NCBI GenBank assembly: GCA_023139785.1 | Contig: JAGLMX010000004.1 | Span: 1-15,089 of the forward strand | Source of the DNA: Candidatus Aenigmatarchaeota archaeon | GTDB lineage: Archaea; EX4484-52; B79-G9 | DNA: 15,089 nt | Direction: 5' to 3' | Part shown: in pieces, positions 13,965 to 15,089 of the stretch | How the letters are laid out: each line of letters starts with the position of its first letter | Position numbering within the stretch: the stretch's first letter is position 1 | Notes under the pieces: generated by a model | Seen by the model: the letters and a program-made list of their open reading frames with translations, nothing else | What the model was told of the DNA's origin: nothing | The model's database searches: none | Made by a program: the position numbers and the translations under genes

Positions 13965-13966
13965 AG

Positions 13967-13974
13967 TTTATATA
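13967..13974 (+). promoter_or_regulatory. TATA box of the AAA/DUF4143 ATPase
   Basis: TTTATATA is centred 25.5 nt before ATG 13996, the same distance as at 916, 5785 and 11004, and predicts a leaderless transcript. Confidence 0.7.
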
Positions 13975-13995
13975 TTTGAACAGGCAATATTTCGC

Positions 13996-15089
13996 ATGAA
14001 CAACGAAATAATAATTGAAGTATTGAATGGATGGAATTTTTGGAAAAAAAAGCAGGAAACCGGCATAAATCGCGAGATATATCTGGGTGCGATGGACCGG
14101 TTGGCACAGACCGGGCAAATTGTAGCAATAACGGGCGTGCGAAGAAGTGGGAAATCAACTTTACTGAAACAGTTCATTAAAAAAAAGATTTCTGCCGGGG
14201 CGGATAAGGCGTCTTTTTTATATATTAATTTTGAGGAACCCAAGTTTTCAGGCTTACTTACTATGGATTTTTTGCAGCAAATTTATGAGGCATATCTTGA
14301 AATAGTAAAGCCAAAGGAAAAGCCATGGATTTTTCTGGACGAAGTGCAGAATGTCCCGAAGTGGGAAAGATTTGCAAGAGGGTTGCATGAAAAAAAAGAA
14401 GCCCATATATTTATTTCCGGTTCTACTGCCAAACTGCTTGGCAGGGAACTCGGGACACTCCTTACCGGCAGGTGGGTGGAGTTAAAGACACATCCTTTGA
14501 GTTTTCGTGAGTTTCTTATGTTCAGGCAATTGGAAATAGATAGCGGGCTTGATATGCTTGCACAAAAAATCAGGATAAAACAGCTTCTTCGGGAATATCT
14601 GGAATTCGGGGGGTTTCCTTTGGTTGCATTGAGTGAAGAGAAAGAAGAAATACTTCGCAGGTATTTTGATGATATTGTGCAGCGTGATGTTGCGATGCGG
14701 TATAATGTAAGAAAAACAGAAAAGCTTAAAGCACTGGCAAAATATTATCTGACAAATTTCTCTTCTCCTATTTCATACAGAAGAATTGCCAAATTTACGG
14801 ATTTAAGCCTTGACAGCGTAGAGCGATTTTCAGCATATTTGCGGGAAGCATGTCTTGTATTTTTTGTGCCCAAGTTTTCATATTCTTTGAAAGAGCAGGA
14901 AGTTAATCCAAGAGTTGTATATGGCGTTGATGCCGGACTAATAAATATCACGGGCTTTCGTTTCAGTGATAATTTTGGGAAGCTGTATGAAAACACAGTA
15001 TTTCTTTCTCTGGTTGGGCGCGGAAAAGAAGTATACTATTACAAAAATAAGGGCGAATGTGACTTTTTGATAAAAAGCGGCCAGAAAAT
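13996..15089 (+). CDS. AAA ATPase with C-terminal DUF4143 domain, 3' truncated
   Basis: Open to the end of the window, with 364 codons visible. The N-terminal AAA domain has Walker A GVRRSGKST (47-55), Walker B FLDEVQNV with D115-E116, and a sensor-like ISGSTAKLL segment, followed by LSFREFL. Residues from about 200 match the DUF4143 part: EYLEFGGFP, YFDDIVQRDVAMRYNVR, a winged-helix-like ISYRRIAKFTDLSLDSVERF, and near the end YYYKNKGECDFLI, resembling the nuclease-like fold with an E/D-x-D-F motif. Archaea often carry many of these ATPases, whose function is mostly unknown. An N-terminal extension of some 25 residues precedes the usual family start. A TATA box at leaderless distance and a 9-bp dyad precede it. 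Family assignment is firm, role unknown; the true end lies outside. Confidence 0.9.
   Translation, partial: MNNEIIIEVLNGWNFWKKKQETGINREIYLGAMDRLAQTGQIVAITGVRRSGKSTLLKQFIKKKISAGADKASFLYINFEEPKFSGLLTMDFLQQIYEAYLEIVKPKEKPWIFLDEVQNVPKWERFARGLHEKKEAHIFISGSTAKLLGRELGTLLTGRWVELKTHPLSFREFLMFRQLEIDSGLDMLAQKIRIKQLLREYLEFGGFPLVALSEEKEEILRRYFDDIVQRDVAMRYNVRKTEKLKALAKYYLTNFSSPISYRRIAKFTDLSLDSVERFSAYLREACLVFFVPKFSYSLKEQEVNPRVVYGVDAGLINITGFRFSDNFGKLYENTVFLSLVGRGKEVYYYKNKGECDFLIKSGQK

Noticed and set aside
1..15089. tRNA, rRNA, insertion sequences or an integrase gene
   Set aside because: I looked for cloverleaf-like segments, transposase or integrase motifs and terminal repeats and found none, including near the proS tail repeats.

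Overview
This window looks like chromosomal DNA of an archaeon. The prolyl-tRNA synthetase is of the archaeal/eukaryotic type, there is a Hel308 helicase and an ADP-forming acetyl-CoA synthetase alpha subunit, and at least four genes have an archaeal TATA box centred 25-26 nt upstream of the start codon, which fits leaderless mRNAs. A DPANN-type or other small-genome lineage is possible, but no marker here settles the phylum.

Layout. At 1-845 lies the 3' part of glmS, closed by a hairpin plus T-run. At 916-1906 (+) is a nucleotidyltransferase/HEPN pair in which the nucleotidyltransferase carries an N-terminal winged helix. On the minus strand, 5565 down to 1949, four genes run in one direction with short gaps: mntA, hepT, proS and a cytosolic eight-bladed PQQ-like propeller gene. 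At 5785-7992 (+) is hel308. At 8093-9340 (-) is a helical protein I cannot assign. At 9655-11004 (-) is acdA, divergent from smc at 11152-13683 (+). After a 312-nt non-coding stretch, an AAA/DUF4143 ATPase begins at 13996 (+) and runs off the window.

The most notable signal is at the 3' end of proS. A 36-nt direct repeat (34/36 identical by eye) occurs at 3288-3323, where it encodes the ProRS C-terminus, and again at 1902-1937, just beyond the propeller gene. The second copy still reads as the complete ProRS C-terminal peptide followed by its own stop, with only synonymous differences in its last codons. This is the footprint expected if the propeller gene had been inserted into the end of proS together with a replacement tail, as with site-specific integration at gene 3' ends.

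Other points are an SMC protein with both coiled-coil arms about half the usual length, two unrelated MNT/HEPN toxin-antitoxin-like modules bracketing proS, and inverted repeats placed like operators at the promoters of the HTH-MNT gene, smc and the AAA ATPase. The housekeeping genes (glmS, proS, hel308, acdA, smc) are ordinary in function. The accessory material sits between glmS and hel308 and again at the right edge.
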